DNA from: Pseudomonadota bacterium
GTDB taxonomy: Bacteria; Pseudomonadota; Gammaproteobacteria; Burkholderiales; Burkholderiaceae_C
Direction: 5' to 3'
Assembly (NCBI GenBank): GCA_020161065.1
Contig: JAIUPH010000039.1
Coordinates: 1 to 64,000 of the forward strand
Length of the DNA stretch: 64,000 nt
Part shown: positions 52,266 through 60,381 of the stretch, piece by piece
How positions within the stretch are numbered: the stretch's first letter is position 1
Layout: each line of letters starts with the position of its first letter
Made by a program: the position numbers and the translations under genes
The notes under the pieces: model-generated
The model's input: only the letters and a program-made list of their open reading frames with translations
What the model was told of the DNA's origin: nothing
Database searches by the model: none

Positions 52266-53250
52266 CCGCCAACGATAACGGAGCCTGGCGGCCCGGCCCC
52301 GGCCCGAAGCCGAGCCCGCGCAAGGCCTGTTGCAAGGCCTGCGGCAGCGGCGTGGCCGGCAGCGCGCCCACGTGGCGGCGCAGCGCCGTGCCGTCCAGCG
52401 CATGCGGCACGCGCCACAGGTAGCGCATGCGGACGATCTCGCGCAGCATCGGCCGCACCAGGCCCAGCGCGCGCATCGCCGGCCACGGCAGGCCGCCGAC
52501 GCGAAAGCCCTGCGCCGGCCGCAGGCCCAGTTCGCCGGCGGCCGCCTGCAGCGCCGCGCTGAACTCGTGCCCCGTCACCGCCACGCCGGCGAAGTGCAGG
52601 CGCAGCAGGCCGCGGTGGCCGCCGTCGCCGGCCACCGCGACGAAGGCCTGCGCCAGGTCGGGCAGGTAGGCCCAGGCGTGCAGCACGTCCAGCGGGCCCG
52701 GATAGACCAGCTGGCCGCGCGCCAGGTCCTTGGCGATCACCAGGTCCAGCCAGCTGCCGCGGCCGCTGCCGAAGAAGTCGCCGGCGCGGATCACCACGGC
52801 GTCCAGGCCTTGCGCGGCGCGGCGCGCCAGCTCGTCTTCCATCGCCGCGCGCAGCTCGCCCTTGCGCGTGCTGGGGCGCGGCGGCGTGTCTTCGCGCAGC
52901 AGCGGCGGCATGGTCTGGCCGTAGGCGTAGACGTTGCCCGGCAGCATGAAGCGCGCGCCCAGCCGTTCGGCCACCGCCAGTCCCTGGCGGAACAGCGGCA
53001 GCAGCTCGCGCTCCCAGCGCGTGTAGGGCGGGTTGATGGCGTGCACCACCAGCGTGGCGCCGGCGGCGGCGCGGGCCAGCGCCGGCGCATCGGCCAGGCC
53101 CAGCTGCAGCAGCCGCGCGTTGGCCGGCAGCGCCGGCGGGGGCTGCCGCTGCTGGGCCAGCACGGTCCAGCCGGCGGCGGCGAAGGCCTGCATCGCGGCG
53201 CCGCCGAAGCGGCCGCCGGCGCCCAGGATCAGCACGGTGGAGCGGGTCAT
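52258..53250 (-). CDS. NAD-dependent epimerase/dehydratase family protein
   Basis: A 330-residue short-chain dehydrogenase of the extended type: Rossmann motif LILGAGGRFGGAAMQAFA, then RFMLPGNVYAYG, RAGDFFGSGRGSW and a C-terminal substrate domain. The usual YxxxK pair is not obvious at the standard place. Start 53250 has AAGGAACCACC in front; the longer in-frame start was rejected. It is divergent from a LysR gene 83 nt away, a typical regulator-target pair, and heads the ABC/amidase operon. Confidence 0.85.
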   Translation of the reverse strand: MTRSTVLILGAGGRFGGAAMQAFAAAGWTVLAQQRQPPPALPANARLLQLGLADAPALARAAAGATLVVHAINPPYTRWERELLPLFRQGLAVAERLGARFMLPGNVYAYGQTMPPLLREDTPPRPSTRKGELRAAMEDELARRAAQGLDAVVIRAGDFFGSGRGSWLDLVIAKDLARGQLVYPGPLDVLHAWAYLPDLAQAFVAVAGDGGHRGLLRLHFAGVAVTGHEFSAALQAAAGELGLRPAQGFRVGGLPWPAMRALGLVRPMLREIVRMRYLWRVPHALDGTALRRHVGALPATPLPQALQQALRGLGFGPGPGRQAPLSLAGG

Positions 53251-53333
53251 GGTGGTTCCTTCGATCGGCAGCGGGGCGGTCAGTGTCGGGCCGGCGGCGT
53301 TCTGCAACAATCGGCGAGCCACGTTCAACAGCT

Positions 53334-54239
53334 ATGCAAGACGGCATATCCCCCGAGCGCTTCGACTGGACCCTGGTGCGCAGCTTCCTGGCGGTGCTGG
53401 ACGCCGGCAGCCTGCTCGGCGCGGCGCGCAAGCTGGGCGCCCAGCAGCCGACGCTGGGGCGGCACGTGGCGCAGCTGGAAGCGCAGCTCGGCGCGCCGCT
53501 GTTCGAGCGCACCGGGCGCGGCGTGACGCCGACGGCGCTCGCGCTGGAGATCGCCGATGCGGCGCGTTCGATGGCGCGCGCCGCCGAGGCGCTGTCGCAA
53601 GGGCTGGCGCAGCGCCGCGCCATCGCCGGCGGCACGGTGCGCATCAGCACCAGCCAGGTGGCCGCGTGCTGGCTGCTGCCGCCGCTGCTGGCGCGGCTGC
53701 AGCAGGACGAGCCGCAGATCCAGGTCGAGCTGGTGGCCTCCAACGCCTTGAGCAACTTGCTGCGGCGCGAGGCCGACATCGCGGTGCGCATGGTGCGGCC
53801 GGTGCAGGCCTCGCTGGTGGCGCGCAAGCTGGGCGAGGTGCCGCTGGTGGCCGCGGCGCACGCCGGCTACCTGGCGCGCGCCGGCACGCCGCGCCAGCCG
53901 GGCGACCTGCTGCGCCACCGGCTGATCGGCTACGACCGCGACGACACGCTGCTGCGCGGCTTCGCGGCGCAGGGGCTGGCCATCACGCCGGCGCAGTTCG
54001 CGCTGCGCACCGACGACCAGGTGGCCTACGGCTGTCTGGTCGCCGCCGGCGCCGGCATCGGCTTCGTCGCGCGCTACAACCTGCCCTACTGGCCCGGCGT
54101 GCAGCCGCTGCTGCCGGCGCTGAAGATTCCGCCGCTGCCGTGCTGGCTGGCGGTGCACCGCGAGATCCGCGGCAACCCGCTGGTGCGCCGCGTCTACGAC
54201 TTCCTGGCCGCGGCGCTGCCGCCCGCGCTCTCAAGTTGA
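53334..54239 (+). CDS. LysR-family transcriptional regulator
   Basis: A 301-residue DNA-binding regulator. The N-terminal winged helix (FDWTLVRSFLAVLDAGSLLGAARKLGAQQPTLGRHVAQLE) is followed by a periplasmic-binding-like effector domain (about residues 95-295). It lies divergently from the NAD-epimerase gene, which it probably controls along with the ABC/amidase operon. The start at 53334 gives the family-length N-terminus. A palindromic repeat follows its stop codon. Confidence 0.93.
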   Translation: MQDGISPERFDWTLVRSFLAVLDAGSLLGAARKLGAQQPTLGRHVAQLEAQLGAPLFERTGRGVTPTALALEIADAARSMARAAEALSQGLAQRRAIAGGTVRISTSQVAACWLLPPLLARLQQDEPQIQVELVASNALSNLLRREADIAVRMVRPVQASLVARKLGEVPLVAAAHAGYLARAGTPRQPGDLLRHRLIGYDRDDTLLRGFAAQGLAITPAQFALRTDDQVAYGCLVAAGAGIGFVARYNLPYWPGVQPLLPALKIPPLPCWLAVHREIRGNPLVRRVYDFLAAALPPALSS

Positions 54240-54263
54240 TCCGGCTCCGCCGGGCAACTTGAT

Positions 54264-54330
54264 CCCCCGCGGGGGGCGGGCCGGTCCCCCGGCCCGGACC
54301 CGGGGGACCGGCCCGCAGCGCCGTAGGGGG
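54264..54330. repeat. GC-rich palindromic intergenic repeat, copy 3
   Basis: A perfect inverted repeat of 17 bp arms (54276-54292 and 54300-54316) with a 7 nt loop, preceded by CCCCCGCGGGGG. It shares GGGGGACCGGCC (54302-54313) with the element inside the ABC ATPase gene. It lies between the convergent LysR and YXWGXW genes and could act as a two-way transcription stop, although no T-run is present. Confidence 0.75.
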
Positions 54331-54687
54331 CTATCGCCGTCCCCAGTAGCCGCCGCGGTAGCGCCAGCCGTCGCCGTAGCGGCCCCACGAGCCGGGCACC
54401 CACGAGCGGCCGGCCGGCGGCATTGCCCAGCGGCCGCCGATCCAGACGTGGCGGCCCAGGTTCCAGCCCCAGTAGCCGCCGATCCACACGTAGCCCAGGC
54501 CCGGCGCGGCGGGAACCACTTCGTACTGCGGCGGCGGCGGCGCGACGCCGACCACCGGGCCGTCTTCGGCGGCGTAGGGGTCGCGCCCGCCGTAGCCGTA
54601 ACCGTAGCCGTAAGGCGCGACCACGCAGCCGCCCAGCGAGACGAGCAAGGCCGCGGCCAGGGCCGGGCGCAGCAGCTTGGATGTCAT
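54331..54687 (-). CDS. YXWGXW-repeat lipoprotein
   Basis: A 118-residue small lipoprotein: signal MTSKLLRPALAAALLVSLGGC with a Cys at the lipobox, a Gly/Tyr-rich segment (PYGYGYGYGG), then tandem Trp-rich repeats such as GYVWIGGYWGWNLGR, HVWIGGRWAMPPAGRSWVPG and SWGRYGDGWRYRGGYWG. The YXWGXW family is common in Burkholderiales; its function is not known. A GGAG lies before the chosen ATG; a longer in-frame start adds 24 non-signal residues and was rejected. Confidence 0.85.
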   Translation of the reverse strand: MTSKLLRPALAAALLVSLGGCVVAPYGYGYGYGGRDPYAAEDGPVVGVAPPPPQYEVVPAAPGLGYVWIGGYWGWNLGRHVWIGGRWAMPPAGRSWVPGSWGRYGDGWRYRGGYWGRR

Positions 54688-54765
54688 GGCGATCTCCACC
54701 CTTGGGGGTTTGCAAACCGTCTCAACGCCGGCGGCCGGCGCGCCGGTGACGCGCGCCACGAAGCT

Positions 54766-55323
54766 TTACTTCGTGAAGCTGTGTTGCCCGTCGGCGCGGC
54801 CTTCGAGGTCGCCATCGAGATCCACATAGGCGCCGGCCAGGCGTGGCGCTGCGGCCAGCCCGAGGTCCAGCATGCACTGCTCGGCGATGGCCTGGCCTTC
54901 GGCGTCGGACTGGCCGGGCTGCAGCACCACTTCCAGCTCCAGGAAGTCGCCCAGGCCTTGCACGCGGTCGAGGTGGATGCGGGTCTGGCCGGCCAGCAGC
55001 AGCCAGCGGCGCTTCACCACGCGGCCGGCGGCGCCGAGGGCGCGGCCCAGCGCCGCGGCCAGCGCGTCGGCGTCGGGCACCGCCACGCGCAGGTAGTCGG
55101 AGGCGCGCGCTTGCGTGCCGTCCGGCCGCTGGTAGTGGATCAGCTCGGCGCTGCCGTCGGCGAAGCGGCGCAGCTTCAGGCGGCCGTGGCCCGGCGGCAC
55201 GCGGAAGAACTGGTCGTCCTGCTCGATCAGCCGCGGCGCGCCGCCGCCGGCCAGCGCCTGTGCGCGCGGCAGCAGCGCCTCCACGCCGTCGATGCGCGCC
55301 TTGATCTCGATGTTGCGCGGCAT
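54766..55323 (-). CDS. CYTH-domain protein (class IV adenylate cyclase/ThTPase-like)
   Basis: A 185-residue single CYTH domain. It starts MPRNIEIKARI, the class IV form of the EXEXK motif, then LIEQDDQFFRVPPGHGRLKLRRF, RVVKRRWLLLAGQTRIHLD and FLELEVVLQPGQS. The barrel binds a triphosphate; members make cAMP or cleave inorganic or thiamine triphosphate, and this cannot be decided here. It lies 15 nt after the DsbA-like gene and may be co-transcribed. Confidence 0.88.
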   Translation of the reverse strand: MPRNIEIKARIDGVEALLPRAQALAGGGAPRLIEQDDQFFRVPPGHGRLKLRRFADGSAELIHYQRPDGTQARASDYLRVAVPDADALAAALGRALGAAGRVVKRRWLLLAGQTRIHLDRVQGLGDFLELEVVLQPGQSDAEGQAIAEQCMLDLGLAAAPRLAGAYVDLDGDLEGRADGQHSFTK

Positions 55324-55338
55324 GCGGTGCCGGGCGCG

Positions 55339-55995
55339 CTAAGTCGCCTCGGGCGCCGCGGGGGCATCGGCCGCGATCTTGCGCAGCGCCTGCTCGAACA
55401 CTTCGACCGGCTGGCCGCCGGAGATCAGGTGCTTGCGGTCGATCACCACCGCCGGCACCGAGTGGATGCCGGCGCGCTGCCAGAACTGCTCGCGCTCGCG
55501 CACCTCGTCGGCGTAGGCGTCGCTGGCCAGCACCGCGCGCGCCTGCTCGGCGTCGAGCCCGGCGGCGGCCGCCAGTTCCAGCAGCACCGCGGGGTCGCCG
55601 GGGTTGCGGCCCTGGCCGTGGTAGGCGGCCAGCAGCGCATGCTTCAGCGCGCGCTGGCGGTCGGCGCCCTGCTCGCCGGCCCAGGCCAGCAGGCGGTGCG
55701 CGTCGAAGGTGTTCCAGACGCGGCTGCGCTCGCCGAAAGCGAAGCCGAGCGCGGCGCCGCGCTCGCGGATCGCCGCCTGGTTGGCCTTGATCTGCTCGGG
55801 CGCCATGCCGTACTTGCCGGCCAGGTACTGCAGCGTATCGGCGCCTTCGGGCCCCAGCGTCGGGTTCAGCTCGAAGGGCTGGAAGCTCAGCTCGACCGGC
55901 AGTTCGGGGCCGATGCGCGCCAGCGCCTGCTCCAGCGACTGCAGGCCGATCGCGCACCAGGGGCAGGCAACGTCGGAGACGAATTCGATCTTCAT
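55339..55995 (-). CDS. DsbA-family oxidoreductase (FrnE-like)
   Basis: A 218-residue cytoplasmic thioredoxin-fold protein with active site C11-P-W-C14, the FrnE/DsbA_like variant. QPFELNPTLGPEG and the ending HSVPAVVIDRKHLISGGQPVEVFEQAL (cis-Pro in SVPAV) match the family. There is no signal peptide. It may reduce or isomerise disulfides in the cytoplasm. The start is preceded by GGAAG; it follows the DppC-like permease gene by 12 nt. Confidence 0.92.
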   Translation of the reverse strand: MKIEFVSDVACPWCAIGLQSLEQALARIGPELPVELSFQPFELNPTLGPEGADTLQYLAGKYGMAPEQIKANQAAIRERGAALGFAFGERSRVWNTFDAHRLLAWAGEQGADRQRALKHALLAAYHGQGRNPGDPAVLLELAAAAGLDAEQARAVLASDAYADEVREREQFWQRAGIHSVPAVVIDRKHLISGGQPVEVFEQALRKIAADAPAAPEAT

Positions 55996-56007
55996 GGCAG
56001 CTTCCAT

Positions 56008-56841
56008 TTAGCGCTTGCGCGCTAGCTTGGGGTCCATCAGGTCGCGCAGGCCGTCGCCCATCAGGTTGAGGCCCAGCACGCTCAGCACGATCGCCACGCC
56101 CGGCCACAAAGCCAGCAACGGGGCCTGGAACAGCAGCGTCTGCGCCTCGCTGAGCATGCGGCCCCAGCTCGGCTGCGGCGGCTGCGTGCCCAGGCCCAGG
56201 TACGACAACGCGGCCTCGGCCAGGATGGCGGTGGCGAACGAGATGCTGGCCTGCACGATCAACTGGCTGGCGATGTTGGGCAGCACGTGGTCCCAGGTGA
56301 TGCGCCAGCCGCTCTTGCCGGCGGCGCGCGCCGCCAGCACGAATTCGCGCGCCCACACCGCCTGCGCGGTGCTGCGCGTGATGCGCGCGAACACCGGGAC
56401 GTTGAAGATGCCGATGGCGACGATGCTGGTCACCAGGCCGGGGCCGTAGATGGCGGTCAGCATGATGGCCGTCAGCAGCGCCGGGAAGGCGAAGGTGAAG
56501 TCGCTGGCGCGCATGATCAGCTCGTCGACCCAGCCGCCGCGCGCCGCCGCCAGGCAGCCCAGCGCGACGCCGGCGACCAGCCCGATGCCGACCGCGATCA
56601 CGCCGACCAGGATGCTGGCCTGCGCGCCCACCAAAAGCTGCGAGGCCACGTCGCGGCCGAAGGCGTCGCTGCCCAGCCAGCGGGCGGCGCTGGGCGGCTG
56701 CAGCTTGAGCGCCATGTCGATCTCGGCCGGCGGGTGCGGCTGCCACACCAGCGACAGCAGCGCGGCGGCCGCCAGCAGCAGGCTCAAGCTGCCGCCGACG
56801 ACGAAGCTCGGGTGGCGCAGCGCCCTGCTCCAAAAGCTCAT
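56008..56841 (-). CDS. Peptide-type ABC importer permease (DppC class)
   Basis: A 277-residue inner-membrane protein with about six hydrophobic helices. The OppC/DppC landmark LGSDAFGRDVASQLLVGAQASILVG is near residue 55. The EAA coupling loop reads AAGKSGWRITWDHVLPNI and the C-terminus LGTQPPQPSWGRML is also typical. It overlaps the DppB-like gene by 4 nt. No peptide-binding protein gene lies in the window. Confidence 0.92.
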   Translation of the reverse strand: MSFWSRALRHPSFVVGGSLSLLLAAAALLSLVWQPHPPAEIDMALKLQPPSAARWLGSDAFGRDVASQLLVGAQASILVGVIAVGIGLVAGVALGCLAAARGGWVDELIMRASDFTFAFPALLTAIMLTAIYGPGLVTSIVAIGIFNVPVFARITRSTAQAVWAREFVLAARAAGKSGWRITWDHVLPNIASQLIVQASISFATAILAEAALSYLGLGTQPPQPSWGRMLSEAQTLLFQAPLLALWPGVAIVLSVLGLNLMGDGLRDLMDPKLARKR

Positions 56842-57800
56842 GCATCCGCCCTGCGCAGCCGTGGATCGACGATGGCATACAGCACGTCGACCACGAAGTT
56901 GACCAGCACCACCACGGCGGCCAGCAGCATCACCACGTCGCGCACGACGACGAGGTCGCGGTTGCTGATGGCCTGGAACACCAACCGGCCGATGCCCGGC
57001 AGCACGAAGACGTTCTCGACCACGATGGTGCCGGTGACGAGGTTGGCGAACTGCAGCCCGCTGATCGTCAGCACCGGGATCATCGCGTTGCGCAGCACGT
57101 GGCGCCACAGCGCCTGGCGGCGGCTCAGGCCCTTGGCGCGCGCGGTGCGCACGTAGTCTTCGCGCATCACTTCCAGCACGGCCGAGCGCGTCACGCGCGC
57201 CAGGATGGCGGCCTGCACCAGCGCCAGCGACAGCGCCGGCAGCAGCAGCGCGGCCAGCGCCTCGGCGGGCGAGCCGCCTTCGTCCTCGGTCCAGCCCGGA
57301 AAACCGCCGGCGCTGACCCATTGCAGCTTCACCGCGAAGACCAGGATCAGCAGCATCGCGAACCAGAAGTTCGGCACCGCCACGCCGAGCTGGCTGGCGG
57401 CCATCACGCCGATGTCGCCGGCGCGGTTGTGGTGCGAGGCGGCGTACAGCCCCAGCCCGATGGCCAGCACCACGGTCAGCGCCATCGCCATCACGGCCAG
57501 CGGCAGCGTCACGCGCAGCCGCTCGGCGATCAGCTCGGCGGTCGGGCTGCCGTAGCTGATGCTGTCGGCGCTGCGGCCTTGCAGCCAGCCGCCGACCCAG
57601 TCGAGGTAGCGCTGCAGCGGCGGCCGGTCGAGGCCCAGCTTGGCCTGCAGCGCGGCCACCGCCTCGGGGGTGGCCGTGTCGCCGAGGATCACCTCGGCCG
57701 CGTTGCCCGGCAACAGCTCGAGCACCGCGAACACCAGCACCGACGCCACCGCCAGGGTGGCCACGAAGGTCGCGAAGCGCTTCAGCAGGAACAGGCCCAT
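56838..57800 (-). CDS. Peptide-type ABC importer permease (DppB class)
   Basis: A 320-residue inner-membrane protein: first helix FATFVATLAVASVLVFAVLELLPGN, then the family motif LGLDRPPLQRYLDWVGG, a long loop, and the coupling sequence ARAKGLSRRQALWRHVLRNAMIPVLT. With the DppC-like protein it would form the channel of a peptide or nickel-type importer. It starts a minus-strand operon with dppC-, DsbA- and CYTH-type genes. Confidence 0.92.
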   Translation of the reverse strand: MGLFLLKRFATFVATLAVASVLVFAVLELLPGNAAEVILGDTATPEAVAALQAKLGLDRPPLQRYLDWVGGWLQGRSADSISYGSPTAELIAERLRVTLPLAVMAMALTVVLAIGLGLYAASHHNRAGDIGVMAASQLGVAVPNFWFAMLLILVFAVKLQWVSAGGFPGWTEDEGGSPAEALAALLLPALSLALVQAAILARVTRSAVLEVMREDYVRTARAKGLSRRQALWRHVLRNAMIPVLTISGLQFANLVTGTIVVENVFVLPGIGRLVFQAISNRDLVVVRDVVMLLAAVVVLVNFVVDVLYAIVDPRLRRADA

Positions 57801-57854
57801 CGGCCGCGATGATGCCTCAGCGCCGTGGCGGCCCGTCGCCGCGGGGCGGCGCGC

Positions 57855-58106
57855 TCAGCGCTCGAGCAGCGCTTCGTGGCGGTCGGCGGCGGCGCGCAGG
57901 TCGGCGGCGAAGCCGGGGTCGCTGTCCTGCATGCTGGCGGCCAGCGCGCGCACCGAGGCGGCTTCCTTCAGCAGCTTGGCGCGGCTGGGCGGGCGGCGCT
58001 CGAACAGCGCGGCCAGCGCGGCGTACAGCGCGGCGGCGATGGAAGAGCCGCGCGGCATCGCGGGGGTCGGAACGTGCAGGGTCTGGATGGTGGTCGAGTG
58101 GCTCAT
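57855..58106 (-). CDS. Small hypothetical protein divergent from LysR
   Basis: An 83-residue protein with an excellent ribosome site (AAGGAGTTGTC). It has a short hydrophobic helix (SIAAALYAALAALF) and then a charged helical C-terminal half (LLKEAASVRALAASMQDSDPGFAADLRAAADRHEALLER). No family recognised. It faces a LysR gene across a 126 nt space that holds a clear palindrome, so it is probably that regulator's target. Confidence 0.65.
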   Translation of the reverse strand: MSHSTTIQTLHVPTPAMPRGSSIAAALYAALAALFERRPPSRAKLLKEAASVRALAASMQDSDPGFAADLRAAADRHEALLER

Positions 58107-58152
58107 GACAACTCCTTCAATGCGGTCTCGGGTCGAAACCAACGGACGGCAT

Positions 58153-58170
58153 ATTAGGGTCAACCCTAAT
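58153..58170. promoter_or_regulatory. Perfect palindrome, candidate LysR operator
   Basis: ATTAGGGTCAACCCTAAT has 8 bp arms around 2 bases, in the unusually AT-rich space between the small gene and the LysR gene. Its size, symmetry and ATTA-N10-TAAT shape suit a LysR-type binding site that controls both divergent genes. Confidence 0.6.
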
Positions 58171-58232
58171 GCTTCATCATGAAAGATGTGCATGTAAGCT
58201 ATCAATCGAATTCATAACGTGCAGGACCTCGC

Positions 58233-59165
58233 ATCAACTTCCGCCAACTGGACCTGAACCTGTTGCGCGTGTTCGACCGCGTAATGGCCGACGGCAGCCT
58301 GACCCGCGCCGCGGCCGAGCTGGCGATGACGCAGCCGGCGGTCAGCCACGCGCTCAAGCGGTTGCACACGGCCGTCGGCGAGGCCTTGTTCGTGCGCACC
58401 GCCTTCGGCATGAAGCCCACGGCGCGCGCCGAGGCGCTGTGGCCGCTGGTGCGCGACGCGCTGACCAGCCTGCAGGACGCGCTGGCGCCCGAGCGCTTCG
58501 ACCCGCGCGCCGGCAACGCCACCTTCCGCCTGGCGATGGCCGACGCCACCGCGGCCATGCTGACGCCGCCGCTGATGGCCTTGCTGCAGGCCGAGCGCGC
58601 GCGCGTCGGCCTGCGCGTGCTGCCGCTGACCACGCGCGACCCGCGCCGGCTGCTGCTGCAGGGCGAGGCCGACATGGCGATCGGCCACTTCCCGGTGGCG
58701 GTGGCGGCGTTGACGGCCGAGGGCCCGTCATCGGGCCTGCGCCAGCAGCACCTGTACGAAAGCCGCTACGTCTGCGTGATGCGCCGCGGCCATCCGCTGG
58801 CCGAGCGGGCGCTCACTTTGGACGACTACTGCGCGGCCGAACACCTGCTGGTCAGCTTCTCCGGCCGGCCGCAGGGGCTGATGGACCAGGCGCTGGCGGC
58901 GCTGGGCCGGCGGCGGCGCATCGTGCTGACGGTCAACCAGTTCTTCACCGCCGGCCGCGTGGTCAGCCGCTCCGACCTGCTGACCGTGCTGCCGGCGCAC
59001 TTCGTGCCGGCCACCGGCTACGCCGACCAGCTGGTCACGCGCGAGTTGCCGTTCCAGATGGACCCGGTGTCGGTGCAGATGCTGTGGCCGTTGCGGCTGG
59101 ACGCCGACGCCGGCCAGCGCTGGCTGCGCGAGCGGCTGCTGAAGGCGGCCGCCGCGGAAGCCTAG
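58233..59165 (+). CDS. LysR-family transcriptional regulator, possible AUC start
   Basis: A 310-residue regulator: winged helix (FRQLDLNLLRVFDRVMADGSLTRAAAELAMTQPAVSHALKRLH) then the effector-binding domain. The family N-terminus INFRQLDLNLL is encoded upstream of the first usual start (TTG 58263), and a stop codon lies at 58215 in frame. No ATG, GTG or TTG lies between. ATC at 58233 has an AGGA 6 nt ahead of it. So translation may begin at AUC, or the gene has lost its start. It is divergent from a small gene across a palindrome. Confidence 0.82.
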   Translation: MNFRQLDLNLLRVFDRVMADGSLTRAAAELAMTQPAVSHALKRLHTAVGEALFVRTAFGMKPTARAEALWPLVRDALTSLQDALAPERFDPRAGNATFRLAMADATAAMLTPPLMALLQAERARVGLRVLPLTTRDPRRLLLQGEADMAIGHFPVAVAALTAEGPSSGLRQQHLYESRYVCVMRRGHPLAERALTLDDYCAAEHLLVSFSGRPQGLMDQALAALGRRRRIVLTVNQFFTAGRVVSRSDLLTVLPAHFVPATGYADQLVTRELPFQMDPVSVQMLWPLRLDADAGQRWLRERLLKAAAAEA

Positions 59166-59168
59166 GGT

Positions 59169-60359
59169 TCAAAGCAGCGCCGCGATCGCCTCCGCGGTGC
59201 GCTCGACGTTGCCGGTGTTCAAGCCCGCCACGCAGATGCGGCCGGAGCGGATCAAGTAGACGCCGAACTCTTCGCGCAGCCGGTCGACCTGCGCCGCGCT
59301 CAAGCCCGTGTAGCTGAACATGCCGCGCTGGCTGAGGAAGTAGCCGAAGTCGCGCCCCGGGCGCTTGGCGGACAGCACGCCGTGCAGGCTGCGCCGCATC
59401 GCCAGGATGCGCTGGCGCATGGCGGCCACGTCGGCCTCCCAGCTGGCGCGCAGCGTCGGATCGCCCAGCACGCGGGCGATGATGCCGGCGGCGTGGATCG
59501 CCGGGCTGGAGTAGTTGCGGCGCACCGTGGCCTTGAGCTGGCCGAGCACGCGCTCGGCCTCGGCGGCGTCGGCGCAGACCACGCTCAAGGCGCCACAGCG
59601 CTCGCCGTAGACGCTCATGCTCTTGCTGAACGAGTTGGCGATGAAGAAGCGCAAGCCCGCGGCGGCCAGCGCGCGCGGCGCGAAGGCGTCTTCGGCGATG
59701 CCGTCGCCGTAGCCCTGGTAGGCCAGGTCGAGGTAGGGCAGCAGCTCGCGTTCGCGCAGCAGCGGGATCAGCGCCTCCCACTGCGCGCGGCTGAGGTCGA
59801 CGCCGGTCGGGTTGTGGCAGCAGGCGTGCAGCAGCACCACGCTGTGCCGCGGCAGGCCGCGCAGCGTGTCGAGCATGGCCTCGAAGCGCAGGCCGCCGGT
59901 CGCCGCGTCGTAGTAGGGGTAGGTGTTCACCACCAGCCCGGCGCCTTCGAACATCGCGCGGTGGTTGTCCCAGGTGGGGTCGCTGACCCACACCTGGCTC
60001 GTCGGGAACCAACGTTTGAGGAAATCGGCGCCGACCTTCAGCCCGCCGCTGGAGCCGATGGTCTGCAGCGTGGCGATGCGGCCGCCGGCCACCGCCTCGT
60101 GCCCGGCGCCGAACAGCAGGGCTTGCACGCCGGCGCGCGCCGCGGCGTCGCCTTCGATCGGCAGGTAGGGTTTGGGGCCGGCGTGCTCCAGCATCTGCGC
60201 CTCGGCGCGGCGCACGCAGTCGAGCACCGGGATGCGGCCTTCGTCGTCGAAGTAGATGCCGATCGACAGGTTCACCTTCAGCGGCCGCGGGTCCTTCTGG
60301 AAGTCCTCGTTGAGGCTGAGGATGGGGTCGCCGGCATAGGCGTCGAGGTGCTGGAACAT
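59169..60359 (-). CDS. Aromatic/aspartate aminotransferase (class I, PLP)
   Basis: A 396-residue enzyme of the AspC/TyrB type: start MFQHLDAYAGDPILSLNEDF, family block KVNLSIGIYFDDEG, HACCHNPTGVDLS, DLAYQGYGDG and PLP lysine K246 in ANSFSKSMSVYGERCG, matching the AspC numbering. C-terminal SGRICVAGLNTGN completes the active site. It transfers amino groups between aromatic amino acids or aspartate and 2-oxoglutarate. It lies 22 nt after the glutathione peroxidase gene. Confidence 0.95.
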   Translation of the reverse strand: MFQHLDAYAGDPILSLNEDFQKDPRPLKVNLSIGIYFDDEGRIPVLDCVRRAEAQMLEHAGPKPYLPIEGDAAARAGVQALLFGAGHEAVAGGRIATLQTIGSSGGLKVGADFLKRWFPTSQVWVSDPTWDNHRAMFEGAGLVVNTYPYYDAATGGLRFEAMLDTLRGLPRHSVVLLHACCHNPTGVDLSRAQWEALIPLLRERELLPYLDLAYQGYGDGIAEDAFAPRALAAAGLRFFIANSFSKSMSVYGERCGALSVVCADAAEAERVLGQLKATVRRNYSSPAIHAAGIIARVLGDPTLRASWEADVAAMRQRILAMRRSLHGVLSAKRPGRDFGYFLSQRGMFSYTGLSAAQVDRLREEFGVYLIRSGRICVAGLNTGNVERTAEAIAALL

Positions 60360-60381
60360 GGCGGCTCTCGGGAGTCTTTCG

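Noticed and set aside
54276-54316. Considered as a Rho-independent terminator of the LysR gene
   Set aside because: The stem is strong but there is no T-run on either side, and it shares sequence with the repeat family, so it is listed as a repeat.
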